In this document: positions 17,201 through 24,333 of the stretch, piece after piece
Numbering within the stretch: the stretch's first letter is position 1
How the letters are laid out: each line of letters starts with the position of its first letter
Source: Kribbella antibiotica
GTDB taxonomy: Bacteria; Actinomycetota; Actinomycetes; Propionibacteriales; Kribbellaceae
Direction: 5' to 3'
Assembly (NCBI RefSeq): GCF_004349055.1
Contig: NZ_SMKX01000073.1
Coordinates: 1-39,005, forward strand
Length of the DNA: 39,005 bases
Notes under the pieces: generated by a model
Databases searched by the model: none
What the model was told of the DNA's origin: nothing
The model's input: the letters and a program-made list of their open reading frames with translations, nothing else
Translations under genes and position numbers: made by a program

Positions 17201-19898
17201 CACCGTTCTGGTTGCCCCCGGCCCCGTAGTTGACGTCCCAGTTCTTGTTGAGCGCAGCCTTGTACGCATGCTCACCGGCCGGGATCGTGTAGGTGCCCTT
17301 CCACACTTTGTCCTTCGGGTCGAGAGTCAGCTGTGCCTGGTCGCAGTCCGGTGACCAGTCCGCCGGACAGCCCATCTCGCTGTTGTGGTCGCCCGGAACG
17401 CTCACGTTGGCCGGCTGTACGACCGGTCCGGTCTCACCGCTGCCACCTGGCTTGGGCGCATCGCCGACCACGCCGTACGAGCCGGAGACCGAGTAGTGCC
17501 CGGCGGAATCCCGCAGGACAGCGCGGTACTCGAGCAGCGTCCCCTTGGGCAGTCCGCTGACATCCTGGAACACCCGGTACGGCGCGTTGTCGTCAGAGCC
17601 GAGCCGCTGCCAGGCCGTCGTACCCACTGGGCGGTAGCCGAAGGTCACTGTGACCGGAGTGTTCGCCGGAACCGCCGCACTGATCTCAGCGCGACCACCA
17701 ACGACCCCACCGGGCTCAGGAGCGCTCAAATAAACAGCAGGTGCCTTAGAAGGCGCAGGCACCTTACTCAGAGCCTGGTACACCGTCACCGACAGAGGCG
17801 GCTGACTGAGCAGCACCCGACCCTCACGGTCGGTCCGAATCGGCTTGGAGCCGCCATAGACCGGCCTGAGCCAAGTGTTCGACCCGTACGTCGGAATGGT
17901 CGCGGTCTTGGCCGTGGTCGCGTTGTTGGCGACCACCAGGTACTCCACGTTGTCCGCACCGACCCGGCTGAACGCGTAGAGCCCACCGGAGTTCGATGAG
18001 TACCGGTGCACCTGCCGTCCGTCAGTCAGGGCTGGGTACCTGGAGCGCAATTGAGCCAGCGCCGCAATGTGCCTGTACATCGGCGCACTGGCGTCGTACC
18101 GGTCCTTGCTGCCGATCGTCGTTGTACCGGTGCCGTCCACGACCTCGTCATCGGCGTAGTCGGTGGTCTTGGTCGCGAACATGTCCTGCCGCGCGTCCTT
18201 GTCACCACCCGGCCCGGTGAACCCCTGCTCGTCGCCGTAGTACACAACCGGCTGGCCACGGGTCAGGTACATCAGTGAGTGCGCCAACTTGTCGCGGGCG
18301 AGCAGTTCCGGCCCGTTCGCACCGCCCTGCTTCAGGAACGTGCCCACTCGACCCATGTCATGGTTGCCGAGGAACGTGGGCAGTTGGTACGCGTTGGAGT
18401 CCGCATCGGTGTAGTAGTCATCACCTGCGTAGAGGTCCCGCACCTTGGTCGCGGGGTCGCCCTTGGCGAACGTCACCGCGTTCTGCTGGAACCCGAAGTC
18501 CAGCGTCGCCTGCAGCGCGCCCGCGGTCGTGTACGTCGACATGAACTTCGGATCCGCGTCGTACACCTCACCGAACATGAAGAACTTCTTCGAGCCGGCA
18601 TCACGAGCAGCCTTGAGAATCGCCGGCGAGAACTTCTGCCAGAACTCGAGGTTCACGTGCTTGACCGTGTCGATCCGGAAGCCGTCGATCCCCAGCTCGG
18701 CCCACGTCTTGTAGACGTCGATCATCCCGTCCCGCACCCGCGGCTGCTCGGTGAACAGGTCGTCCAGCCCGACGAAGTCGCCGTACTCGGCCGATTCACC
18801 GGCGAACGTCGAGTCACCGCGGTTGTGGTAGAGCGTCGGGTCGTTCAGCCAGGCCGGGACCTTCACGGTCTCGTCGGCCGGGGTCTTGAAGACCGGCACA
18901 TTCGGGAACGACGTGTTCCGGTCCAGCGGCGGGAAGGTGTCCCCGCCGGCGAAGGTCTTGTCATCGAACACGTTCCCGGCCGCGTCCTTGTACGGCGAAG
19001 TCGACTTCGGGATGTAGCCGTACTGCCCGGACTGGTAAGCGATCACATCGGCGGTGTGGTTGGTGATGATGTCGAAGAAGACCTTCATCCCCTTGCGGTG
19101 CGCCTGGTCGATCAGCCGCTTCATGTCCGCGTTGGTGCCCAGGTGCGGATCGATCTGGGTGAAGTCGGTGATCCAGTAGCCGTGGTAGCCCGCACTGACA
19201 TCAGCACCGGCGCCCTGCACCGGCCGGTTCTTGAACGACGGCGTGAGCCAGATGGACGTCGTACCGAGGTCCTTGATGTAGTCCAGCTTCTGGATCACTC
19301 CGGTGAGGTCACCACCGTGGTAGAAGCCCTTGTCGGTCGGGTCCAGCCCGGTCTGCAGCCGGTCACCGGTCAGACCGCCGGAGTCGTTGCTCTTGTCGCC
19401 GTTGGCGAACCGGTCCGCCATCAGGAAATAGAAGCGCTCCTTGGTGAGGTCCTGCAGCAGGCTGGGGGAGGCCAGTGCCTTGTCAGCCGCGGTCACACCG
19501 GTGCCAGCCAGGTCCACTGGCTTCACCGAGACCACATGCGTCTTGTCGTCGTAGCTGAACGACAGCTTGGTCGGCCCCTCGATCCGCAGCGGGATGTTCG
19601 GCCCGTTCAGCACCCCACCGGCGCCGTAGTTCTCGTCCCAGCCCCCGTTGACAGTCACCTTGTACTCGTACGAGCCAGCTGGCACGTCGAACACCTTCGT
19701 GTACGGCGCTGCGCCGCCCAGACTGCTCGCCGTACAAGCGGGGTCCCAGTCACCCGGACATCCCAGCTCGCTCTGTAGTGAGCCGGTCAGTGTGATGAGC
19801 CGCTCTGCTGACACCTGTGCCTGTGCCGGAGCCCCCAGCCCCAGGACCACCATCGCTGCGGCCGCTACCCCTGCTGTCCAACGCCTGAACCCACGCAT
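14259..19898 (-). CDS. pulA: Secreted amylase-pullulanase fusion (two GH13 domains, three X25-type modules)
   Basis: A 1879-aa exported starch-degrading enzyme. Order: signal peptide (1-~27); X25-type starch module (~30-115); GH13 alpha-amylase domain (~145-700) with catalytic Asp410 in GFRIDTVKH, Glu444 in GEVYDA and Asp514 in LGNHDMGR; an Fn3/Ig-like linker (~715-810); second and third X25-type modules (~833-925 and ~930-1025), each with GCPADW; a CBM48-like domain (~1144-1230); a pullulanase-type GH13 domain with Asp1475 in GFRYDLMGHH, Glu1512 in GEGWNFGE and Asp1646 in DAHDNETLWD; and a C-terminal beta domain. Both triads look intact, so one polypeptide should cut alpha-1,4 and alpha-1,6 bonds. 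Similar fusions are known in actinomycetes. The ATG has GGAGG 8 nt upstream. It is divergent from the GH84 gene. Confidence 0.95.
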   Translation of the reverse strand: MRGFRRWTAGVAAAAMVVLGLGAPAQAQVSAERLITLTGSLQSELGCPGDWDPACTASSLGGAAPYTKVFDVPAGSYEYKVTVNGGWDENYGAGGVLNGPNIPLRIEGPTKLSFSYDDKTHVVSVKPVDLAGTGVTAADKALASPSLLQDLTKERFYFLMADRFANGDKSNDSGGLTGDRLQTGLDPTDKGFYHGGDLTGVIQKLDYIKDLGTTSIWLTPSFKNRPVQGAGADVSAGYHGYWITDFTQIDPHLGTNADMKRLIDQAHRKGMKVFFDIITNHTADVIAYQSGQYGYIPKSTSPYKDAAGNVFDDKTFAGGDTFPPLDRNTSFPNVPVFKTPADETVKVPAWLNDPTLYHNRGDSTFAGESAEYGDFVGLDDLFTEQPRVRDGMIDVYKTWAELGIDGFRIDTVKHVNLEFWQKFSPAILKAARDAGSKKFFMFGEVYDADPKFMSTYTTAGALQATLDFGFQQNAVTFAKGDPATKVRDLYAGDDYYTDADSNAYQLPTFLGNHDMGRVGTFLKQGGANGPELLARDKLAHSLMYLTRGQPVVYYGDEQGFTGPGGDKDARQDMFATKTTDYADDEVVDGTGTTTIGSKDRYDASAPMYRHIAALAQLRSRYPALTDGRQVHRYSSNSGGLYAFSRVGADNVEYLVVANNATTAKTATIPTYGSNTWLRPVYGGSKPIRTDREGRVLLSQPPLSVTVYQALSKVPAPSKAPAVYLSAPEPGGVVGGRAEISAAVPANTPVTVTFGYRPVGTTAWQRLGSDDNAPYRVFQDVSGLPKGTLLEYRAVLRDSAGHYSVSGSYGVVGDAPKPGGSGETGPVVQPANVSVPGDHNSEMGCPADWSPDCDQAQLTLDPKDKVWKGTYTIPAGEHAYKAALNKNWDVNYGAGGNQNGGNISYTAPAGPTTFYYEQGRHFATSSAEGPIITVPGSFQSELGCPADWDPSCMRPWLTDADGDGTYTWSTSEIGAGSYEAKVAHNLSFDESYPAQNVPITVPGDGLVVTFSYVLATHTLTVTTSKPGAQPDLSQAKAYWLSRDTLAVPAVAHPERSRWRLHWSTTGGLKIDADDIGGTSVGLRYDSREVRPGYTTLRLDHADVRKILTGQLGLAQYDDAGRLLDATGVQIPGVLDDVYKSATDHSYGVTWRSGTPTFSLWAPTAQSVALLVGSQQLAMLRADDGSWSVKGPKSFKNASYRYEVKVYAPSTGKVETNVVTDPYSVALTTDSTHSVAVDLDDPAGKPALWSNTAAPKLAKSVDSTIYELHVRDFSISDPTVPAAHRGTYLAFADNGNGSKHLKKLAEAGLNTVHLLPTFDIASIPETGQQTPACDLKALPADSEQQQACVTAVAAKDGFNWGYDPFHWLAPEGSYATQKDGLARVAEFRTMVGGLHRSGLRVVLDQVFNHTPASGQAPTSVLDKVVPGYYQRLNATGKVETSTCCSNIATEHAMAEKIMVDGTVSWARNYRVDGFRYDLMGHHTKANMLKVRAALDKLTLAKDGVDGKRIYLYGEGWNFGEVADDALFEQARQGNLGGTGIGTFSDRLRDAVRGGGPFDDNPRVQGFGSGAASDPNGDPINGSAADRAKRLAHDTDLVQLGLAGNLRSFSFRSAETGAPVRGDAVDYNGSPAGYADQPDEVVTYVDAHDNETLWDTLTYKLPADLPMADRVRMNTLSLATTALAQTPSFWHAGADLLRSKSLDRNSYDSGDWFNTLDWTGADNGFGHGLPPKTDNEEKWQYIKPLLSNPALKPSAGDVQTASAAAADLLKLRFSTPLFRLGSADLIKAKLSYPLSGSTPGVVTMRIDDTVGPNVDPALKGVLVVFNTTGSAVTQTVPGLAGQTLKLSPVQANGSDPVVKQTTWTASSGTVQVPARTVAVLVH

Positions 19899-19918
19899 TG
19901 CTGTCCCCTCCCGTGCCG

Positions 19919-19930
19919 GTCCCCGGGGAC
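19919..19930. repeat. 12-bp perfect palindrome in the pullulanase leader
   Basis: GTCCCCGGGGAC is a perfect palindrome 20-32 nt upstream of the pullulanase start codon, next to its ribosome binding site. It could be an operator or a small RNA hairpin in the leader. In GC-rich DNA a 12-bp palindrome can also arise by chance. Confidence 0.35.
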
Positions 19931-20004
19931 GCTAGCCCGCGCTCCAGAGGCACGGAAGGCTTCGAACGTCACAAAAGCGACAGCCCTGATCGAAAGGGTT
20001 GCGA

Positions 20005-20020
20005 AATGGACTAGACCGGT
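20005..20020. promoter_or_regulatory. DasR-like (dre) operator upstream of the GH84 gene
   Basis: The 16-mer AATGGACTAGACCGGT matches 13 of 16 positions of the Streptomyces DasR responsive element as I recall it (ACTGGTCTAGACCAGT), including the CTAGACC core. It lies 44-59 nt upstream of the GH84 start. A TATTTT hexamer at 20020-20025 could be a -10, so a bound repressor would cover the core promoter. DasR is a GntR-family repressor released by phosphorylated amino sugars, which fits a beta-N-acetylglucosaminidase target. The rest of the 165-bp divergent region shows no other firm signal. Confidence 0.65.
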
Positions 20021-20063
20021 ATTTTCTGAGGAGATCTCCACCGCCCTGAAGGGACCTCCGCCC

Positions 20064-22817
20064 ATGATTGTCCGCTGGTTACTGGTCGCTGCGCTCGCCG
20101 TCGGCGCGCTGACGACCGCTGCTCCCGCCGCTACAGCCGACGACCTGCCCACCCTGCCCGCGCTGAGCCCGGCCCCGCAGTCGATCCGCCGGCTCGGCGC
20201 AGACCTGCGCTCAGCCCCCACAGTCGTCAAAGAGACCGGTACGGCGAGCGAGCGCGCCGCCGGTGCGCTGTCCGCCTGGGCTCTGCCGTCCGCTGTCACT
20301 CTGAAGCCCGGTGGCTACGTTCTAGGCATCGGCTCCTACCAAGGCGAGCACCTGGCGGTCCTGGTCGGCCATGACCCCGCCGGCACCTTCTACGGCGAGC
20401 AGACGCTGGCCCAGCTGACCCGCTCCGGCGCAGTGCCCAGTGTTGCCGTCGTCGACGAGCCTGCATTCGCACTGCGCGGTGGCATGGAGTCCTTCTACGG
20501 TCAGCCCTGGAAACAGGCCGACCTGCTGAACCACCTCGACTTCATGGGCCGCCACCGGCTCAACGCCTTCCAGTACACCGTCAGCGGCGATGCCCACACC
20601 GCCGGCGCCAAGTGGCGGGAGCCCTACGCCGGTGCGGAACTGGACCGGATGCGGGAAGCGATCCAACGCGCCAAGGCGAACCACGTGGAGTTCATCTACC
20701 GCGTGAACCCCGAGGCGAACGCCGGCGAGGCCAAGGACGTGATCTGCCATGCGAAGGCGGAGGACAAGAACGCGCTGATCGCCCGCTACCAGCAGCTCTG
20801 GGACCTCGGCGAGCGGATCTTCTCGGTCGGCTGGGACGACGTCAACGGCATCTTCCGTTGCCAGCTGGACCAGGACACGTTCGGCTCCGACGCCAGCCCG
20901 CTGGCCGCCGCTCAGGCGCATGTGGTGAACGACGTCTACAACCGCTTCGTCAAGACGCATCCCGGCGCCCGCCTGGTCACAGTCCCCAGCGAGTACTGGG
21001 GGAACGGCTCCTCGCCGTACCGGACGCGCTTCACCGCGCTCATCCCGGCGGACGTGGACATCTTCTGGACCGGCCCGGAGGTGGTGTCACCCACGATCAC
21101 GACGACCGATGCCGCGGCCGCGTCCCAGGCGTTCGGTGGCCGCAAGCTGCTGATCTTCGACAACTATCCGGTGAACGACTTCGCGCCGATGTCGCAACAC
21201 CTCGGCCCGCTGGTCGGCCGGGACGCCGGACTGCCGCAGTACGCGACCGGCTTCATGATCAACGAGATGCAGGAGGCGGAGCCGTCGCTGCTGGCCCTCG
21301 GCACCGCCGCGGAGTACGCCTGGAACCCCACTGCGTACAAGCCACAGGAGGCCTGGTCCCGGATGATCACCGAACTCGGTGGTCCGGCGGCCGACGCACT
21401 CCGCCGGTACGCCGAGGTGCACACCGGACCGGCGGTCCTCGCCGACCCGTCGGCGCCACTCACGCCGCTCGTCCGCGCGTTCATGACGACCTACCGCAGC
21501 GGCGGCGACCTGAGTGCTCCCGCCACTGCGCTCACCGGATACCTCGAGCGTCTGGGCGCAGCACCGGCCGAACTGCGGGACAAGCTGAACAACCAGTCGT
21601 TCAAGGATGACTCCGGGCCGTGGCTCGATCGCACCGAGAAGAGAGCCCGGGCCGGTATCGCCGCAGTGCGTGCGCTGCAGGCCAAGGCAGCCGGTGACCT
21701 GACTGGCTATCGGGCGCAGTGTGAGGCTCTGTATGCCGCCCTCGCCGAAGGCAACACCTCCTTCCGGTACGCCGTCCCCGGCAGTCTCGACGACCTGCTC
21801 GACCTGGCCGGAGTGAGCCGAGGGACTGATGCGGTGCGGCACGACGACGGCACCATGTCCGTGTACGAGCGGAGCAAGACCGGCGCTGTCCAGACCGCAT
21901 GGCAGCGGACTCCCGGCAGCGCCTGGGAACCCCTCGTTGACCTGCCCCCAGTAGCGGCAGCCGGGAAGCCAGAGGTCGTCGTACGACGGGATGGCGGGCT
22001 GACCGCGTTCGTCCGGAGCACCGACAACCGGATCCGGACCAGTCGGCAGAGCGCGCCGGGTGGCACGTGGAGTAACTGGGAGCTGGTGCTGGATGTCGCG
22101 GTCGGCGGTGACCCGACAGCGATCGTCGGTGACGACGGGCTGGTCAGTCTGTTCGCTCGCGGCGCCGATGGGCTGCTGCAGACAATCTGGCAGAGCGGCA
22201 ACGGCTGGCGGATCGCCTCGCTCGGCGGAAAGCCCATGGTTGGTAAGCCGGCTGTGGATGTCACCCTCGACGGAGTCCTGACCGCGGTAGTGCGTGGAGC
22301 CGACAACGTCCCGCGGACTAGCTGGCAGTCGAGTGTCGGCGGTGACTGGGTCCAGCCCTGGCAGGATCTGCCGGGCTCGATCGGCTCGGACCCGGACCTG
22401 GTGATGAGTTACACCGGATCTTTCAGTCTCTTCTATCGCGGTACGGACAACGGCGTCTACACGAGCTGGCAGCCCAGCCGCGGTGCCAAGTTCTCAGTGC
22501 CAGTCCGGTTGAGTGGCATCACCGCGCAGGGCAATCCACGCGCCACGCTCGACAACCTTGGCGGACTTACTCTGACGGTCCGCGGCTCCGACAACCGCGC
22601 CTGGACCATGTGGCAGAAGACGCCTGGCGGTGACTGGCAGCACGGCTGGGTGAACGACCAGGTGGTGGCCTACTCCGATGTCCGCGTGATCGACAGCCTG
22701 ACCGGAGCAGGCTCGACCTTCACGATCGATGCCACCGGCAAGCTCCGGACCGCATGGCAACCGATGTTCGGTGGGCTGTGGAACGGCTGGGCCGACCTGG
22801 GCGGCTCCCTCAGCTGA
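20064..22817 (+). CDS. Secreted GH84 beta-N-acetylglucosaminidase fused to a seven-repeat PLL-like propeller
   Basis: A 917-aa exported glycosidase. A signal peptide (1-~28, AAPAATADD) is followed by a GH20b/GH84 N-terminal alpha-beta domain (~30-130), the GH84 catalytic barrel (~140-440: GGMESFYGQPW, then VGWDDVNG with the paired catalytic Asp258-Asp259), a helical region (~450-585), and a C-terminal domain of seven repeats (~590-917). Repeat signatures are RSKTGAVQTAWQ, RSTDNRIRTSRQ, RGADGLLQTIWQ, RGADNVPRTSWQ, RGTDNGVYTSWQ, RGSDNRAWTMWQ and ATGKLRTAWQ. The count suggests a closed seven-bladed propeller like the Photorhabdus PLL lectins (inference). GH84 enzymes remove N-acetylglucosamine from glycoconjugates. 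The start is the ATG at the signal peptide; the ribosome binding site is weak. It is convergent with the Sir2 gene, 4 bp apart. Confidence 0.88.
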   Translation: MIVRWLLVAALAVGALTTAAPAATADDLPTLPALSPAPQSIRRLGADLRSAPTVVKETGTASERAAGALSAWALPSAVTLKPGGYVLGIGSYQGEHLAVLVGHDPAGTFYGEQTLAQLTRSGAVPSVAVVDEPAFALRGGMESFYGQPWKQADLLNHLDFMGRHRLNAFQYTVSGDAHTAGAKWREPYAGAELDRMREAIQRAKANHVEFIYRVNPEANAGEAKDVICHAKAEDKNALIARYQQLWDLGERIFSVGWDDVNGIFRCQLDQDTFGSDASPLAAAQAHVVNDVYNRFVKTHPGARLVTVPSEYWGNGSSPYRTRFTALIPADVDIFWTGPEVVSPTITTTDAAAASQAFGGRKLLIFDNYPVNDFAPMSQHLGPLVGRDAGLPQYATGFMINEMQEAEPSLLALGTAAEYAWNPTAYKPQEAWSRMITELGGPAADALRRYAEVHTGPAVLADPSAPLTPLVRAFMTTYRSGGDLSAPATALTGYLERLGAAPAELRDKLNNQSFKDDSGPWLDRTEKRARAGIAAVRALQAKAAGDLTGYRAQCEALYAALAEGNTSFRYAVPGSLDDLLDLAGVSRGTDAVRHDDGTMSVYERSKTGAVQTAWQRTPGSAWEPLVDLPPVAAAGKPEVVVRRDGGLTAFVRSTDNRIRTSRQSAPGGTWSNWELVLDVAVGGDPTAIVGDDGLVSLFARGADGLLQTIWQSGNGWRIASLGGKPMVGKPAVDVTLDGVLTAVVRGADNVPRTSWQSSVGGDWVQPWQDLPGSIGSDPDLVMSYTGSFSLFYRGTDNGVYTSWQPSRGAKFSVPVRLSGITAQGNPRATLDNLGGLTLTVRGSDNRAWTMWQKTPGGDWQHGWVNDQVVAYSDVRVIDSLTGAGSTFTIDATGKLRTAWQPMFGGLWNGWADLGGSLS

Positions 22818-22821
22818 ACAA

Positions 22822-23538
22822 TTAGCTGAACAAGCCGGGCAGCGTCGACTCGATCGGAGTGCGCAGCACAGTCGTCGCCTCCTCGTCGTACGGCGTCTCC
22901 TGTGCATTCACGATGACTAGTGGTTTACCCGCCCGCAGGGCGATGTCGCACAGACCTGCGGCCGGGTAGACCTGCAGTGAGGTACCGATCGCGACGAACA
23001 CGTCAGCTGCCTCGGTAGCAGCGACTGCAGCGTCCAGGACGGCCACGTCGAGCGACTGTCCGAAAGAGACCGTGGCGGACTTCAGAATGCCACCACACAG
23101 CTCACAGGCCGGGTCCTCGTCACCGGCGTCCAGCCGGGGGAGGACCTCGGCCATCGGGATCCGGTGCTCGCACTGTAGGCAGTCGACGAACCAGACCGTG
23201 CCGTGCAGCTCGTGCACAAGTCCTGGCGACGAACCGGCCTTCTGATGCAGACCGTCGATGTTCTGCGTCACCAGGCCGGTCAGCCGGCCTTGACGCTCCA
23301 GTTCGACCAGGGCGAGGTGGCCGGCATTCGCCTCGGCTGTCCACGCCGGTGCGGACAGCCGGAACTTCCACGCCTCCACCCGCACCTCGCGACGAGCGAC
23401 GTACTCGTCGATGTCGAACATCGCCTGAGCCGCCGGGTTCCGCGTCCACAGTCCCTGCGGCCCACGGAAGTCCGGAATCCCGGATGCGGTGGAGATCCCG
23501 GCACCCGTGAGTACGGCGATACGTTCAGCGTCGATCAC
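22822..23538 (-). CDS. cobB: Sir2 family NAD-dependent protein deacylase
   Basis: A 238-aa sirtuin that removes acyl groups from protein lysines using NAD. Motifs: GAGISTASGIPDFRG near the N-terminus (NAD binding), TQNIDGLHQKAG (catalytic core), HELHGT with the catalytic His, two zinc-binding Cys pairs CLQC and CELC, and GTSLQVYPAAGL. The Ala-Tyr-Arg residues of SIRT5-type desuccinylases are not apparent (APAW at the comparable loop), so plain deacetylation is more likely. The GTG start at 23538 overlaps the stop of the upstream acetyltransferase (GTGA), so writer and eraser of acylation are translationally coupled. It is the last gene of a four-gene operon starting at 25445. Confidence 0.94.
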   Translation of the reverse strand: MIDAERIAVLTGAGISTASGIPDFRGPQGLWTRNPAAQAMFDIDEYVARREVRVEAWKFRLSAPAWTAEANAGHLALVELERQGRLTGLVTQNIDGLHQKAGSSPGLVHELHGTVWFVDCLQCEHRIPMAEVLPRLDAGDEDPACELCGGILKSATVSFGQSLDVAVLDAAVAATEAADVFVAIGTSLQVYPAAGLCDIALRAGKPLVIVNAQETPYDEEATTVLRTPIESTLPGLFS

Positions 23539-24107
23539 GCACCGGACTGTATCCAGTCCGTCGCCAGCACCGACATCATGACCTCGTCGACCCACTCGCC
23601 GTCCCACAGCAGCGCATCCCGGAACACACCCTCGACCACGAACCCGGCCTTCTCGTACGCGCGCTGTGCCCGCGGGTTGAACACGTAGACGCCGAGGCTG
23701 ATCCGGTGCAGGCCGATCTCCTCGATCCCGTAGCCGACGATCAGCCGCGTCGCCTCGGTCCCGAGACCGCGCCCCTGCCCGGCCGGCCCGATCAGGATCC
23801 GGAAGTTGCACGACTGGTTGTCCGGGTCCCACTCGTTGAGCACCGCCTCGCCGACAACGTCCCCTGAGGCCTTGTCCACGATCGCCAGGTCCAGGCGGTC
23901 GGTCTGGTCCTGCCGGGTCCGGTACCACTCGCGAGCCTTCTCCTCGCCGATCTCGCCGTGGCTACCGGTCAGCCGGCCAACATCGGGGTCAGCCATCGCA
24001 ACAGCGAGCGCTGGGTAGTCGTCCTCGGTCACCTGCCGCAGGATCACCAGTTCGCCGGTCAGAGTCGGTTTGTCTGAGAAAGAGTGCTTGTCAGGAGAGG
24101 CGGTCAC
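23535..24107 (-). CDS. GNAT family N-acetyltransferase (RimJ/RimL-like)
   Basis: A 190-aa acetyl-CoA-dependent acetyltransferase. LTGELVILRQVTEDDYPAL opens the fold, GDVVGEAVLNEW forms the central strands, and GPAGQGRGLGTEATRLIVGY is the acetyl-CoA pyrophosphate loop; LHRISLGVYVFNPRAQRAYE follows as in RimJ/RimL-type protein N-acetyltransferases. The GTG start at 24107 is the best available but has only a weak ribosome binding site. It sits 13 nt after the TusA stop and overlaps the Sir2 start by 4 nt. The substrate is unknown; pairing with Sir2 suggests a protein lysine or N-terminal target, although the family also includes small-molecule acetylators. Confidence 0.92.
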   Translation of the reverse strand: MTASPDKHSFSDKPTLTGELVILRQVTEDDYPALAVAMADPDVGRLTGSHGEIGEEKAREWYRTRQDQTDRLDLAIVDKASGDVVGEAVLNEWDPDNQSCNFRILIGPAGQGRGLGTEATRLIVGYGIEEIGLHRISLGVYVFNPRAQRAYEKAGFVVEGVFRDALLWDGEWVDEVMMSVLATDWIQSGA

Positions 24108-24120
24108 CTCGCGGAGTGTG

Positions 24121-24333
24121 TCAGCTCACCCGCCGGACCGCATAAGCATTTTCGGCGGCCGACACCAGTTCCTGCGACCGCATCCGGCACCAGGCCGGGA
24201 TGTCTGTCGCCGCAGCCGGATCGTCGGCCAGCACGGTGATGGTGTCGCCGACCGCCACGGTCGGTAGCGCTTTGGCCAGTTTGATCACCGGGAGTGGGCA
24301 CAGCAGCCCACGACAGTCCAGCTCGAGGTTCAC
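24121..24333 (-). CDS. tusA: TusA family sulfur carrier
   Basis: A 70-aa sulfur-relay protein. Residues 4-20 (ELDCRGLLCPLPVIKLA) hold the CPxP motif with Cys12 as the predicted persulfide carrier; Cys7 is an additional nearby cysteine. TusA accepts sulfane sulfur from a cysteine desulfurase and passes it to tRNA thiolation, molybdenum cofactor or other acceptors. The GTG start at 24333 overlaps the stop of the upstream cysteine desulfurase (GTGA), a direct donor-carrier pairing. From general knowledge, some actinobacteria carry these two as one fused protein; here they are separate but coupled. Confidence 0.94.
   Translation of the reverse strand: MNLELDCRGLLCPLPVIKLAKALPTVAVGDTITVLADDPAAATDIPAWCRMRSQELVSAAENAYAVRRVS

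Noticed and set aside
15459..17354. Long plus-strand open frame inside the amylase-pullulanase gene
   Set aside because: It is antisense to clear GH13 motifs, is very rich in Arg/Val/Leu without a recognisable domain, and is explained by the GC-rich codon bias of the real gene. The same holds for 18279-19778.
19991..20006. CGAAA repeated 11 nt apart as a MalR/LacI-type operator for the pullulanase
   Set aside because: It is a direct repeat and not the inverted, CG-centred palindrome expected for LacI-family sites.
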